Origin: Prevotella sp. P3-122 | Lineage (GTDB): Bacteria > Bacteroidota > Bacteroidia > Bacteroidales > Bacteroidaceae | DNA: 64,000 nucleotides | NCBI RefSeq assembly: GCF_002251365.1 | Contig: NZ_NPJH01000049.1 | Span: 1-64,000, forward strand | Reading direction: 5' to 3' | In this document: one piece after another, positions 44,778-53,453 of the stretch | Layout of the letters: the number at the start of each line of letters is the position of its first letter | How positions within the stretch are numbered: the first letter of the stretch is position 1 | Notes under the pieces: generated by a model | The model's database searches: none | Seen by the model: only the letters and a program-made list of their open reading frames with translations | What the model was told of the DNA's origin: nothing | Position numbers and translations under genes: made by a program

Positions 44778-45704
44778 ATGAAAACTTACTGGAACACCGA
44801 GAACACCCTACAGGCCATTCCCGAATGGCAGCCCAACTGCTGGATACAGGTTACATGCCCCACAGAGGAGGACCAACAGTATCTGGAGGAACGATTCAAT
44901 ATTCCCGACTATTTCCTTTCGGACATCAGCGATACCGACGAGCGGGCACGCTACGAGTATGACGACGGATGGATGCTTATCATCCTCCGTATACCATATG
45001 TCAAGGAGGTGCGCTCGCGTACACCGTATACTACTGTTCCCCTGGGTATTATCCACAAGCGCGACGTCACCATTACGGTCTGCTATTACGAGACCAATAT
45101 GATGATAGACTTTGTCAGCTACCAGCAGAAACGCGGAGAGGGCTTCACCGACTATGTCGACATGATTTTCAGGCTCTTCCTCTCCAGCTCCGTATGGTAC
45201 CTGAAAAGACTTAAGCAGATAAGCGCGCTCATAGAGAAGGCCAAGCACAATCTCGACCATGAGGTGAACAACGAGAGCCTCATAGGACTGAGCCGCCTGC
45301 AGGACTCGCTGACATATTTCGTAACATCCATCAGGGGCAACGAGAACCTGTTGGCAAAGCTGAAATTCAAGCTGCAGGTCGACGAGCTTGATGCTGACCT
45401 TATTGAGGACGTGAACATCGAGATGACACAGGCCAGGGAGACTACCAACATCTACTCGAACATCCTGGAGTCGACGATGGATACTTATTCGAGCATCATC
45501 AACAACAACATGAATACCGTCATGCGTACGCTCACGGCTGTTACCATCATCATGATGTTCCCCACACTCATCGCCTCGCTTTTCGGCATGAACCTTATTA
45601 ACGGCATGGAAGCCAACCCCTTCGGATTTGCCATTGCCATAATTATCTCGTTCTTCGTAAGTGGATTGTCATGGGGCATTTTACGGCATAAAAGGCTCAT
45701 TTGA
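44778..45704 (+). CDS. corA: CorA-family magnesium/divalent cation transporter
   Basis: 308 aa. Large N-terminal cytoplasmic domain with acidic and helical content, long stalk helix, and two C-terminal transmembrane helices (about 250-270 and 283-303) with the pore signature GMN in FGMNLING between them. Basic C-terminal tail RHKRLI. Usual length for CorA-like pumps without extra domains. The 138-nt leader contains a mini-ORF and hairpin that could regulate expression. Confidence 0.93.
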   Translation: MKTYWNTENTLQAIPEWQPNCWIQVTCPTEEDQQYLEERFNIPDYFLSDISDTDERARYEYDDGWMLIILRIPYVKEVRSRTPYTTVPLGIIHKRDVTITVCYYETNMMIDFVSYQQKRGEGFTDYVDMIFRLFLSSSVWYLKRLKQISALIEKAKHNLDHEVNNESLIGLSRLQDSLTYFVTSIRGNENLLAKLKFKLQVDELDADLIEDVNIEMTQARETTNIYSNILESTMDTYSSIINNNMNTVMRTLTAVTIIMMFPTLIASLFGMNLINGMEANPFGFAIAIIISFFVSGLSWGILRHKRLI

Positions 45705-45769
45705 TGTGACTGGTAAAGAAAAATCTGCAAAAAAACAAGATTTTATTAGGAATTTACACTTTTTTTATT

Positions 45770-45777
45770 TAAGTTTG
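45770..45777 (+). promoter_or_regulatory. -7 box for the DUF349 gene
   Basis: TAAGTTTG, 85 bp before the ATG. Confidence 0.45.
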
Positions 45778-45861
45778 CACGATGTAAACTGAAAAATGAG
45801 TACAGCGTGCCTTTGGCGCATGTACGGACAATAACCGAATCATAAACTCAAATAAAGTTAA

Positions 45862-47712
45862 ATGATGGACTCTCAAGAGAACGCCCTGCAACAGGGAACA
45901 ATGGCTGAGGAACAGCAGGAAGCCGTTACCTCAGCTGAAGAAGTACAGAACACAAATGCCGAGCCACAGGCTGAGAACGACTCTGCCGTGCCTGTCGCCA
46001 AACAAACCTTCAAGTCTAAGGAAGAGGTGCTTGCACGCCTGAAAGAACTTGCCAGCAGCGAGGAAACGCCTGACAAGGAAGAAGTTGACCACCTGAAGAC
46101 TGTATTCTACAAGATGCATGTCGCCGAGAGGGACGAGAAGCAAAGACAGTATCTTGAAGCTGGTGGTGACCCGGAGAAGTATCAGGTGCTTCCAGACGAA
46201 GACGAGAAAGAATTCAAGGTTGCCATGGGCGTTATCAGGGAAAAGAGAGCCGCGCTGTTTATGCAACAGGAAGCTGAAAAGCAGGAGAACCTGAAGCGCA
46301 AACAGGAAATCATTGAAAAAATCAAGGCTATGGCCACATCGCCCGATGAGGCCAACAAGTCATTCCAGGACTTCAAGGCTTTGCAGCAGGAGTGGAAGGA
46401 GATTAAGGCCGTTCCTGCCGAGAAGGCCAACGAGCTGTGGAGAAATTATCAGCTGTATGTAGAGCAGTTCTACGACCTGCTGAACCTTAACCGTGAGGCT
46501 CGTGAGTATGATTTTAAGAAAAACCTTGAGATAAAGACCAAACTTTGTGAGGCTGCCGAGAAACTGGCTGATGAGAGCGACGTTATCAGTGCCTTCCATC
46601 AGTTGCAGGAACTGCATCAGCAGTATCGTGAGGCTGGCCCCGTTGCAAAAGAACTGCGAGAGGAGATTTGGGCACGCTTCAAGGCCGCCTCTACAGTAAT
46701 CAACAAGAAACACCAGCAGCACTTCGAGGGACTCCGTGAGAAAGAGGAGGAAAACCTCAGACGCAAGACCGAACTGTGTGAGAAAGTTGAGACAATAGCC
46801 AAGGAGGAAAACAAGTCTGCCAGCGACTGGGAGAAGCGCACCAAGGAAATCATCGAAATACAGACCGAGTGGAAGACCATAGGTTTCGCTCCGCAGAAGA
46901 TGAACGTCAAGATATTCGAGCGTTTCCGTGCTGCCTGTGACGATTTCTTCAGCCGCAAGGCCGAATTCTTCAAGCAGATGAAGGAGAGAATGGCCGAGAA
47001 TGCAAAAAAGAAGAAAGCGCTCGTTGAGAAGGCACAGGCATTGGCCGACAGCACCGAGTGGAAGTCTACATCCGACAAGCTCATAGCCCTGCAGAAGGAA
47101 TGGAAGACCATTGGAACAGCACCAAAGAAGGTTGGCGACCAGCTATGGAACGATTTCCTGTCTGCCTGCAACCGATTCTTCGAGGCCCGAAACGCCGCCA
47201 ATGCCGGAGTGCGCAACGAGGAGCATGCCAACCTTAGCAAGAAGCGCGAGATTATTGAGAAACTCAAGGCCGTAGCTGAGGAAAAGGCTGATGATTTGCA
47301 GGAGAAGGTACAGCAGCTTGTAGAGGAGTATAATGCCGTAGGACATGTGCCGTTCAAGGACAAGGACAAGCTTTACAAGGAATATCACGAAATCGTTGAC
47401 AAGCTGTTCAGCGACTTGCACATCTCCAATGCCAAGCGTCGTTTGGACAATTTTAAGAGCAATCTCAAGAATGTCGCCAAACGTGGTGAGGAGGCTCTTG
47501 ACAACGAGCGTGCACGGCTGATGAGACGCTACGAGCAGCTAAAGCAGGAAGTACAGACCTATGAGAACAACCTCGGATTCCTCAACGCAAGCAGCAAGAA
47601 GGGCAATAGCCTTATTGACGAGATGAACCGCAAGGTACAGAAACTCAAGGACGAGGCAAAGCTCGTAAGGGAGAAAATAAAGGCCATCGACGCAGAGAAC
47701 AAGGAAGACTGA
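45862..47712 (+). CDS. DUF349 domain-containing coiled-coil protein
   Basis: 616 aa, highly charged. The Glu/Gln-rich N-terminal about 45 residues are low complexity. Then come multiple DUF349 repeats of about 70 aa with the recurring pattern LQ(K/Q)EWKxIxxxPxxxxxxLWxxFxxxxxxFF, for example ALQQEWKEIKAVPAEKANELW, TEWKTIGFAPQKMNVKIFERFRAACDDFF and LQKEWKTIGTAPKKVGDQLW. A C-terminal coiled coil covers about 545-616. Soluble; function unknown in this phylum. Two ATGs at 45862 and 45865. Followed by a strong terminator. Confidence 0.9.
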   Translation: MMDSQENALQQGTMAEEQQEAVTSAEEVQNTNAEPQAENDSAVPVAKQTFKSKEEVLARLKELASSEETPDKEEVDHLKTVFYKMHVAERDEKQRQYLEAGGDPEKYQVLPDEDEKEFKVAMGVIREKRAALFMQQEAEKQENLKRKQEIIEKIKAMATSPDEANKSFQDFKALQQEWKEIKAVPAEKANELWRNYQLYVEQFYDLLNLNREAREYDFKKNLEIKTKLCEAAEKLADESDVISAFHQLQELHQQYREAGPVAKELREEIWARFKAASTVINKKHQQHFEGLREKEEENLRRKTELCEKVETIAKEENKSASDWEKRTKEIIEIQTEWKTIGFAPQKMNVKIFERFRAACDDFFSRKAEFFKQMKERMAENAKKKKALVEKAQALADSTEWKSTSDKLIALQKEWKTIGTAPKKVGDQLWNDFLSACNRFFEARNAANAGVRNEEHANLSKKREIIEKLKAVAEEKADDLQEKVQQLVEEYNAVGHVPFKDKDKLYKEYHEIVDKLFSDLHISNAKRRLDNFKSNLKNVAKRGEEALDNERARLMRRYEQLKQEVQTYENNLGFLNASSKKGNSLIDEMNRKVQKLKDEAKLVREKIKAIDAENKED

Positions 47713-47744
47713 CGCTCTGCCCCGACAGGTGTGCTAACAGAATA

Positions 47745-47790
47745 ACGGGAGGGAAAACCATATTGGATGTTTTCCCTCCCGTCTTCGCAT
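47745..47790 (+). terminator. Intrinsic terminator after the DUF349 gene
   Basis: Perfect 14-bp stem (ACGGGAGGGAAAAC and complement) with a 10-nt loop; the T tract is weak (GTCTTC). Confidence 0.7.
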
Positions 47791-47862
47791 TAGAGAATTT
47801 TATACTATAATTCTTGTTTCTCTGCTGTCATTATTCTTTCTCGCAGCAGTGCTTGTCATCAG

Positions 47863-47982
47863 TTATCTGGCAGCCGGAGTAAATGGCAGCATGCAGCTTG
47901 GTACGTTTGTGCAGGTACGTGCAGCCTTGTTCAGATACGATGTGATAAGCTTCTTGAAATTCATTACCATTTTCTTAATCAT
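47863..47982 (-). CDS. 39-aa small protein, second of a tandem pair
   Basis: ATG 47982 to TAA, encoding a basic N-terminal helix (MIKKMVMNFKKLITSYLNKA) and a Cys/Pro-containing tail. A Shine-Dalgarno-like AAAGGG lies 9 nt upstream. It has the same length and a similar ribosome-binding leader as the upstream 39-aa ORF. No family recognised; coding status is inferred from the promoter, leader and pairing. Confidence 0.45.
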   Translation of the reverse strand: MIKKMVMNFKKLITSYLNKAARTCTNVPSCMLPFTPAAR

Positions 47983-48053
47983 AATTGTTACCCTTTCAAA
48001 CTTTAACCTTAAAATACTTTTAATCTTTAATCTTAGAATAATGTTGTCGCTAC

Positions 48054-48173
48054 TTATGCGCAGGTAAAGCCCCTGCTGTTGATGAGGGCCTCGCCATAAA
48101 GCCTCATGGCCTCGCAATAAATGCGTGCGAACTTTTTCATCGCATTCTTGATTGTGTTTGTCATCCTTTTCAT
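48054..48173 (-). CDS. 39-aa small protein, first of a tandem pair
   Basis: ATG 48173 to TAA. Basic amphipathic helix followed by a Cys-containing end (KKFARIYCEAMRLYGEAL, then a short tail ending FTCA). AAAGGT lies 7 nt before the ATG and a TAACTTTG promoter box 54 bp upstream. Small basic proteins of this kind are common in Prevotella, but I cannot name a family. Confidence 0.5.
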   Translation of the reverse strand: MKRMTNTIKNAMKKFARIYCEAMRLYGEALINSRGFTCA

Positions 48174-48226
48174 CGTTTTACCTTTTAAAGTGTTACTAAA
48201 TACTTTATTTATCGTTTGTGTCGGTG

Positions 48227-48234
48227 CAAAGTTA
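48227..48234 (-). promoter_or_regulatory. -7 box for the 39-aa ORF pair
   Basis: TAACTTTG on the minus strand. The rest of 48240-48480 has no gene. It contains small inverted repeats (TGTCTG/CAGACA at 48351-48368; CTGTCATG/CATGACAG at 48354-48400) and two GGGTCAAG copies. Confidence 0.55.
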
Positions 48235-48487
48235 ATGCCCTTTGCTGACTGATTGTGTTAAAACCATATTAATATGCTGCAACAACAGCTTTTTCTTGAC
48301 ACGGGTCAAGATGGTTGATTGGGGTCAAGGGTTTTTCTGCCAATATGCCCTGTCTGTCATGTCAGACATGTTGTCACATACCTGCCCCGTATCATGACAG
48401 CTCATACTATATAACCTTATCTTCATCCCTGAAATTGTATGAAAACAAGAAAAAAACATGTGGCAAACAAAAAAAAGAGCGCAAATA

Positions 48488-48519
48488 TTTTGGAGGTTGA
48501 GAGAAAAGATGTAACTTTG
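48488..48519 (+). promoter_or_regulatory. Promoter of tRNA-Gln
   Basis: TTTTG (48488-48492) and TAACTTTG (48512-48519) with 19-bp spacing, 32 bp before the tRNA. Confidence 0.65.
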
Positions 48520-48551
48520 CATCGCAATACAGAGATAAATCTGAATAACAT

Positions 48552-48622
48552 TGGGATATGGTGTAATGGTAACACTGCAGATTCTGGTCCTGCCTTTCCT
48601 GGTTCGAGTCCGGGTATCCCAA
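48552..48622 (+). tRNA. tRNA-Gln(CUG)
   Basis: 71 nt. Acceptor TGGGATA pairs with TATCCCA, discriminator A. D-arm GGTGTAATGGTAACAC. Anticodon loop TTCTGGT gives CTG, with a terminal A-C mismatch in the stem. T-arm CCTGGTTCGAGTCCGGG. U1-A72 and the GGTGTAATGGTA D-loop are typical of tRNA-Gln. A terminator follows at once. Confidence 0.93.
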
Positions 48623-48624
48623 CG

Positions 48625-48664
48625 AAAAGGAACTTGCCTCATGGTAAGTTCCTTTTATTTTCTT
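48625..48664 (+). terminator. Intrinsic terminator after tRNA-Gln
   Basis: AAAAGGAACTTGCC pairs with GGTAAGTTCCTTTT (one T-G pair next to the loop), then ATTTTCTT. Confidence 0.8.
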
Positions 48665-48750
48665 CTAACAATGCCTTTTTATCTCTGAGCATCACAGCTT
48701 CCACCATGTTTGTCCTGTCTGCTTGCTGACATAATCTGTGGTATCATTAT

Positions 48751-48850
48751 CTTTGCGCTCTTTGCGCCTTTGCGAGAGTTCTTTCTCGCAGATGTTTATT
48801 GCGTTGTATATTTCTCGCCAAGCCGCAAAGGTCGCAAGGACTATATACAC
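48751..48850. repeat. R2 repeat, single inverted copy
   Basis: Reverse complement of the 43900-44150 unit plus its right flank: CTTTGCGCTCTTTGCGCCTT, then CTCGCAGATGTTTATTGCGT and CTCGCCAAGCCGCAAAGGTC. The interval 48665-48925 holds no other feature. Confidence 0.8.
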
Positions 48851-48924
48851 TCGCAAGGCCTTTGTACCCTCTGCGCAGCCAATGTATGTTCTGTGCTTGA
48901 CAATGCAGGGATTTTTTTACTAAA

Positions 48925-48961
48925 AAAGGAGGCGGGCATCTTATGATGTCTTCCGCCTCCT
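48925..48961 (-). terminator. Terminator of the 49 kb leftward operon
   Basis: On the minus strand AGGAGGCGGAAGAC pairs imperfectly with GATGCCCGCCTCCT, then TTTTTTAG. Confidence 0.7.
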
Positions 48962-49006
48962 CGAATTGATAAAGAATGCAGTTATCCTAATGGTGCTGTG
49001 TTGGGA

Positions 49007-49177
49007 TCAGTCGTCCCATGGACTTGACGGCTTGTTGTCCCAGATGTTCTCGCTCTTGCGTTTACCGTAGTAGTGTTTCTTTGACTCGGCATGGTCAAGT
49101 CGTGAGCCTACCAGTATGTTGCTGTGGAGTCTGGCCTTTATAGGCTCAGCCTCCGGTCTGATATATTTCCTTTTCAT
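49007..49177 (-). CDS. 56-aa small protein downstream of a secreted protein
   Basis: ATG 49177 to TGA: begins MKRKYIRPEAEPIKARLHSN and ends IWDNKPSSPWDD. The MK-x-YIxPE start and the acidic W/D end match a class of short Prevotella/Bacteroides proteins often found beside T9SS-cargo genes. It lies 39 bp after the 1072-aa gene with a terminator after it, so both are probably on one transcript. Function unknown. Confidence 0.65.
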   Translation of the reverse strand: MKRKYIRPEAEPIKARLHSNILVGSRLDHAESKKHYYGKRKSENIWDNKPSSPWDD

Positions 49178-49216
49178 AATTGTATTAGTTGATAGTAGAG
49201 TTGTACATAGAGTTGA

Positions 49217-52200
49217 TTACTTAACAACAACCTTGCGGTCGTTGACGATGTAGATGCCGGCAGGCACGCTGACGGTCTGCTGTTCGCCAGCCTTGAGGCT
49301 GAGTTTTGTCATCACGCTTCCGCCTACGTGTGTTATCCTTATCGTGGTGTCGGCAGGAGCAGCTATGATGATGGCCCTGTCGCCTGTGCTCACGCTTATT
49401 CCGTTGCTGTTGTCACCGGTCAGGGTGTTCTCTATTCCGTCAGTCTGCTTGTTGTTCTCGTCAAACACTATGCCGAAGCGGCTTGCCGAGGTGCTGCCCT
49501 CGTACATGAAGTATCCGCGGAAGGGGTATACGTAAAGCCACGGGCCGCTGACGATGTTCTTCGAGCAGAGGAACCAGTTCTTGGCGAAGTAGAAGTAGTT
49601 GCCCGTCTTGTCAAGCTTGGTGCCCGCATAGGAAGCCTTCGGAGTGAAGGCGCAGGCAGTATTGGCGAGCGTACCTGTAGCGTTGTCGCCATTGAAGGTG
49701 TAGTCATCCTCGTTCATGCCGGAGGTAGCCTTGATGGTGGCTCCATACTGCAGGGCTGTGAACAGGCAAGATGTCTCTGCGGGAGCGGTCTCTACGTGTA
49801 CCATGTATGGCTTGTTGGCCTCGGTGAGCGTACCGGTGTAGTCTACGAAGTGGGCGTAGTTCTCATAGTAGTCTATGGGGTTTCCGGCCGGCTCGTTGGT
49901 ATAGCTCATGCAGTTGTCAGCCTGCAGTGTCTTCACGGTGAAGGTCACGTTGTTGACAGGATTGCCGTTGTAGTCGAGGTTGCGGTGCATGGCGTTCTCG
50001 TCGAGGTTGAGTGTGAATGGCAGCATGATGGTGGCGTTGGCCGACTGGCCGTATTCCTGTGAGTTTACTACGGTCATCATCCTGTCGTACTTCACATAGT
50101 CACTTGCGCCTACGCTGATGTCATATGGTGCGTAGAAGGGGTGCTTGTCCGTGAGGATGATGTTGGAGCACGAGGTGAACGTTCCGGCGAGAGTCTTTGT
50201 TGCGCAGTTGTTGCTTGCCAGGGTGGTGTATTGCGGCAGGTATAGCAGTGCGTTCTTGCCCAGATTAGCCTGTAACTTCTTCAGTCCGTCAGGCTGGTAG
50301 ACATTTAGCAGCTCGCTTGCGTCGACGTACAGTATCTGGCTTGCGCTAATGCCTGCCTCCGCAATCTTGTTGTTTATGGCAGTGGCAATCTGTTCAGACG
50401 TGAGGTAACCTTCGACAGGGCTTCCGTCCTCTTTGATTGTGGTGATCTTCACTCCGTAGTGTGCAAGCTCGGCATCGCCGTCGTAGCATGTCGTGCCGTA
50501 GAGTGGTGTCAGCTCGACAGCGGGAGTGTAAGTTTTCTTGATGACATCCACCTCCATGTGGTAGAATGCGTAGTTGCGGTGTTCCGATGCTTTTGTCGGG
50601 GCTATGTTGTAGCGTGTCTCGTCGGCTGTGAAGAGATAGGCGTTGCCCGTCTGGTCTTTTGGCACAGTCATTACATCGAATTTGTTGTCGCCCTTGTTCT
50701 GGCTCAGATATTCTTGTATTGAGAACGGGTATTCTGTCCAGTAGCGTGTCTGTGTGTCGGTGCTGTTGTTGTCCAGTTTGTCGGCGTTGTTGAACTGGAA
50801 TGGATTGTTTCCTACTTTATCTACCCTCACCTTGTCGGTGTATGTGTGGTTAGGGTTGTATTCGGCGTTGTAAAGGTTGTATGCCGTTTTCCAGTATGGT
50901 GACGCCACGAAGTTGTAGCGGCTCTTGCCTATGCCCGTGCCGTCATAGTAAGTGTTGTCGGCATAGTTGCTTCTGAGGTTCTCGAAGGTGAAGGTCCAGT
51001 TGCCCTCGCTCTCGTCAGGCACGTAGAAAGTGAACTTTCCTCCGCGTACGCTGAAGTTGCTTGCCGTGAAGGTGTTTGTAAGGGTGTAGCCATTGAGGTC
51101 ATGACACACGACGTCCATACTATATATATAAGGATTGAGCGCCTGCATCTTGACATCCAGGTATACGAGTGCATTGTCCGAGCCTATAATCTCGAACTTT
51201 ACGGCGTCGTTGTTCATGTCGTCAACGCTGAAAGCCTGGTCCGTGGTGCTATTTACAGTATAGTCTGTATATGAAACTCCATCTTTGTCGTAAAGTCTGA
51301 GGGTGAAATCTTTGTCATTATTGGTGTTCTTGCGGCCGTAGATGGTAGCTCCCGTTATACGGTAGCCCAACGGCAGGCTGATGTTGTTCTGCGATATGGC
51401 TGCTGTCGGCGACTCTACATAGTATGTGCCGGAGCCGAGGGAATAGTGATATTCGTAAACATACTTAAATTGTTCCCACGACCAATTTCTACCTGTTTCT
51501 ACCGTCTTTATCTTCTTCGTTGTTGCAACATTTTCCGTTGCCACGCCTTCACTTACTGCATCTTCCTGGAAGAGAGTCATATTAGCCTTAAGGCTCTTGA
51601 CATTTTCGTAGGAGTATGAATAATAGTATGTCTTTCCGTCCTTTGTATTAGGCTTGATGGGGCCAAGATCTGATGAACCCACATCGAAAGGCGAGGTGGT
51701 GACACTCACGGCTGTATTTGAGGATGCTGTTGGCCGTACGTTGATAGTTACGTCATTATCTGCGGCAAACGTTATCTGGAAGGACTTGACGGTAAGGGCA
51801 AAATAGCCTTTATCTTCATGATGTATCCTGAAGTACAAGTGGTCGCCCATGTCGTCCTTACTCGTAGCAGTGCGCTTAATGGTATATTCTGTATCCTCCG
51901 CTTTATTGCTCATCACCGTCTTCCCATCCGGAGCAGTTGCTTTAGCCTTTGGCTGGTTGTAATTAAAGTCACTTTCTGTCTCGTAAAAGGATTTTGTGAT
52001 TCTAGCAATATCTAACCCTTGTATGTCCTTTCCTACATTGTCGTTGACAAGAACTATCTCGTAGCTTGTTATGCGATAGCCTTTGGGCATGGAGAGTATT
52101 ATATATCCATCATATGGGACGCCTCCAGATATATAGAATGTACCTCCATCTTTCTTCAGCAAGTTTCCTGCTGGATTAGCGAACTCGCCACCAGAGTTTA

Positions 52201-52435
52201 GTTTGTCATCATCTGCAACTGTTAGCGATAGCGGTAACTGGTCGTGTCGCCATAGCGAACTCCATCCGTTTTGGAATCCTACCTCGTTGTCAGTAGTCAG
52301 TGCGGCAACGAACTTGCCTGTTTCTGGGCTAACGACAACATCCTGAGCATACATGTTATGCCAGGAACCTATCGCAACCATGACTATCATGGCTACCTTC
52401 ACGAAAGTGCGTCTTAATAAGTTGACTGTTTTCAT
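49217..52435 (-). CDS. Large secreted protein with T9SS-like C-terminal domain
   Basis: 1072 aa. Signal peptide about 1-30 (WHNMYAQD). The long beta-rich body has no family I recognise; it includes an N-terminal jelly-roll-like region (about 35-230) and a central domain with YYYSYSYENVKSLKANMTLF. The last about 90 aa ends in VSTGDRAIIIAAPADTT and GIYIVNDRKVVVK, a T9SS type A-like sorting domain. Probably cell-surface or released. First gene of a two-gene operon with the 56-aa ORF. Confidence 0.82.
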   Translation of the reverse strand: MKTVNLLRRTFVKVAMIVMVAIGSWHNMYAQDVVVSPETGKFVAALTTDNEVGFQNGWSSLWRHDQLPLSLTVADDDKLNSGGEFANPAGNLLKKDGGTFYISGGVPYDGYIILSMPKGYRITSYEIVLVNDNVGKDIQGLDIARITKSFYETESDFNYNQPKAKATAPDGKTVMSNKAEDTEYTIKRTATSKDDMGDHLYFRIHHEDKGYFALTVKSFQITFAADNDVTINVRPTASSNTAVSVTTSPFDVGSSDLGPIKPNTKDGKTYYYSYSYENVKSLKANMTLFQEDAVSEGVATENVATTKKIKTVETGRNWSWEQFKYVYEYHYSLGSGTYYVESPTAAISQNNISLPLGYRITGATIYGRKNTNNDKDFTLRLYDKDGVSYTDYTVNSTTDQAFSVDDMNNDAVKFEIIGSDNALVYLDVKMQALNPYIYSMDVVCHDLNGYTLTNTFTASNFSVRGGKFTFYVPDESEGNWTFTFENLRSNYADNTYYDGTGIGKSRYNFVASPYWKTAYNLYNAEYNPNHTYTDKVRVDKVGNNPFQFNNADKLDNNSTDTQTRYWTEYPFSIQEYLSQNKGDNKFDVMTVPKDQTGNAYLFTADETRYNIAPTKASEHRNYAFYHMEVDVIKKTYTPAVELTPLYGTTCYDGDAELAHYGVKITTIKEDGSPVEGYLTSEQIATAINNKIAEAGISASQILYVDASELLNVYQPDGLKKLQANLGKNALLYLPQYTTLASNNCATKTLAGTFTSCSNIILTDKHPFYAPYDISVGASDYVKYDRMMTVVNSQEYGQSANATIMLPFTLNLDENAMHRNLDYNGNPVNNVTFTVKTLQADNCMSYTNEPAGNPIDYYENYAHFVDYTGTLTEANKPYMVHVETAPAETSCLFTALQYGATIKATSGMNEDDYTFNGDNATGTLANTACAFTPKASYAGTKLDKTGNYFYFAKNWFLCSKNIVSGPWLYVYPFRGYFMYEGSTSASRFGIVFDENNKQTDGIENTLTGDNSNGISVSTGDRAIIIAAPADTTIRITHVGGSVMTKLSLKAGEQQTVSVPAGIYIVNDRKVVVK

Positions 52436-53068
52436 AAATGTATTGTTTGAATTATTAATATATTTGCATAGAAAAAATCATAACTTGCAGGGTAGCTTTC
52501 TTACCCGGCATTGCCTTTGAGAGATCCATCGTTATGGATTAGGAATTGCGACGTAAAGTTAATGGCTTGTTGCGACTGAGTCTTACTGTTTATTGTATTA
52601 GTCTTCAGTTTTCCGCTCTTATGTACTTATTAGAACATCAATACCATTTTCCTTTTTAGTCTGAGTCTATCTTTACCTGATTTTTCTCTTAATCTCTTAA
52701 ATGTTTTGCAAATTTATCCTTTTTCTTCTGTGCAGCCAAGAATTATTGCTGATTTTTCTGGGGCTTTAACTCTTTTTTACATGTATGGCGTGTTTGGCTT
52801 GTCGTCCGTAAAGCGAAGTAAGCAATAGGCTTTCTTTTTGCTTCTTTAGGGCATGTTGCTCGCTGTCATGGCAGAACCAATTCGCGCAACATGCGCTCTA
52901 TCTAAAAAATATCTAATTTAAATACAAAAAGCACGAATATTCGAATAATTAGCAGTAACTTTGCGTCAAATATCATGTATGCTGCCAGTTTCGCATCGAC
53001 GAGACTCGGAGCAACACAAAACTTATTAATTACATAATTATATTATATAACAAGGCAAGAGACAACTG
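52436..53068. other. 633-bp intergenic region, no gene seen
   Basis: Contains the divergent leaders of the 1072-aa gene (leftward; a near-consensus TAACTTTA around 52551-52562) and rsfS (rightward). Two hairpin-forming palindromes are visible: ATCCAT-CGTT-ATGGAT near 52529, and GCATGTTGC/GCAACATGC at about 52852 and 52887. No ORF with convincing composition on either strand. Confidence 0.5.
52956..52963 (+). promoter_or_regulatory. -7 box for the rsfS-ftsH-cdsA run
   Basis: TAACTTTG, 105 bp before the rsfS ATG. Confidence 0.55.
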
Positions 53069-53428
53069 ATGACAAAGACAGAACAGTTGGTAACATCCAT
53101 TACCAAAGGAATACAGGAGAAAAAAGGACAGGACATAGTAATAATAGACCTGAGACGCACAGACGGAGCAATAGCAAGTTATTTTGTGATATGTCAGGGC
53201 AACTCACCGACGCAGGTGGAGGCAATTGCCGAGTCGGTGGCAGAGACGGCCAGGAAGGAAACCAGCGAGAAACCTGCCAATGTCAACGGACTGGGCAACA
53301 GCCAGTGGGTGGCCATCGACTATATCGACGTCATAGTACACATCTTCCTGCCCGAGACGCGCTCTTACTATGCCATAGAGGACTTGTGGGAGGACGCAGA
53401 ACAGACCAACTTACCGAACATCGACTGA
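53069..53428 (+). CDS. rsfS: Ribosome silencing factor RsfS
   Basis: 119 aa. Binds ribosomal protein uL14 and blocks subunit joining in starvation. The family blocks are clear: DIVIIDLRRTDGAIASYFVICQGNS, VNGLGNSQWVAIDYIDVIVHIFLPETRSYYAIEDLWEDA. Normal length. First of three genes (rsfS-ftsH-cdsA), a common Bacteroidetes order; ftsH begins 25 bp later. Confidence 0.94.
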   Translation: MTKTEQLVTSITKGIQEKKGQDIVIIDLRRTDGAIASYFVICQGNSPTQVEAIAESVAETARKETSEKPANVNGLGNSQWVAIDYIDVIVHIFLPETRSYYAIEDLWEDAEQTNLPNID

Positions 53429-53453
53429 CAAAGGTAGAACAAATACAAGAATA

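Noticed and set aside
48351..48400. Small inverted repeats as a recombinase attachment site
   Set aside because: Arms are only 6-8 bp and there is no integrase gene or duplicated core next to tRNA-Gln.
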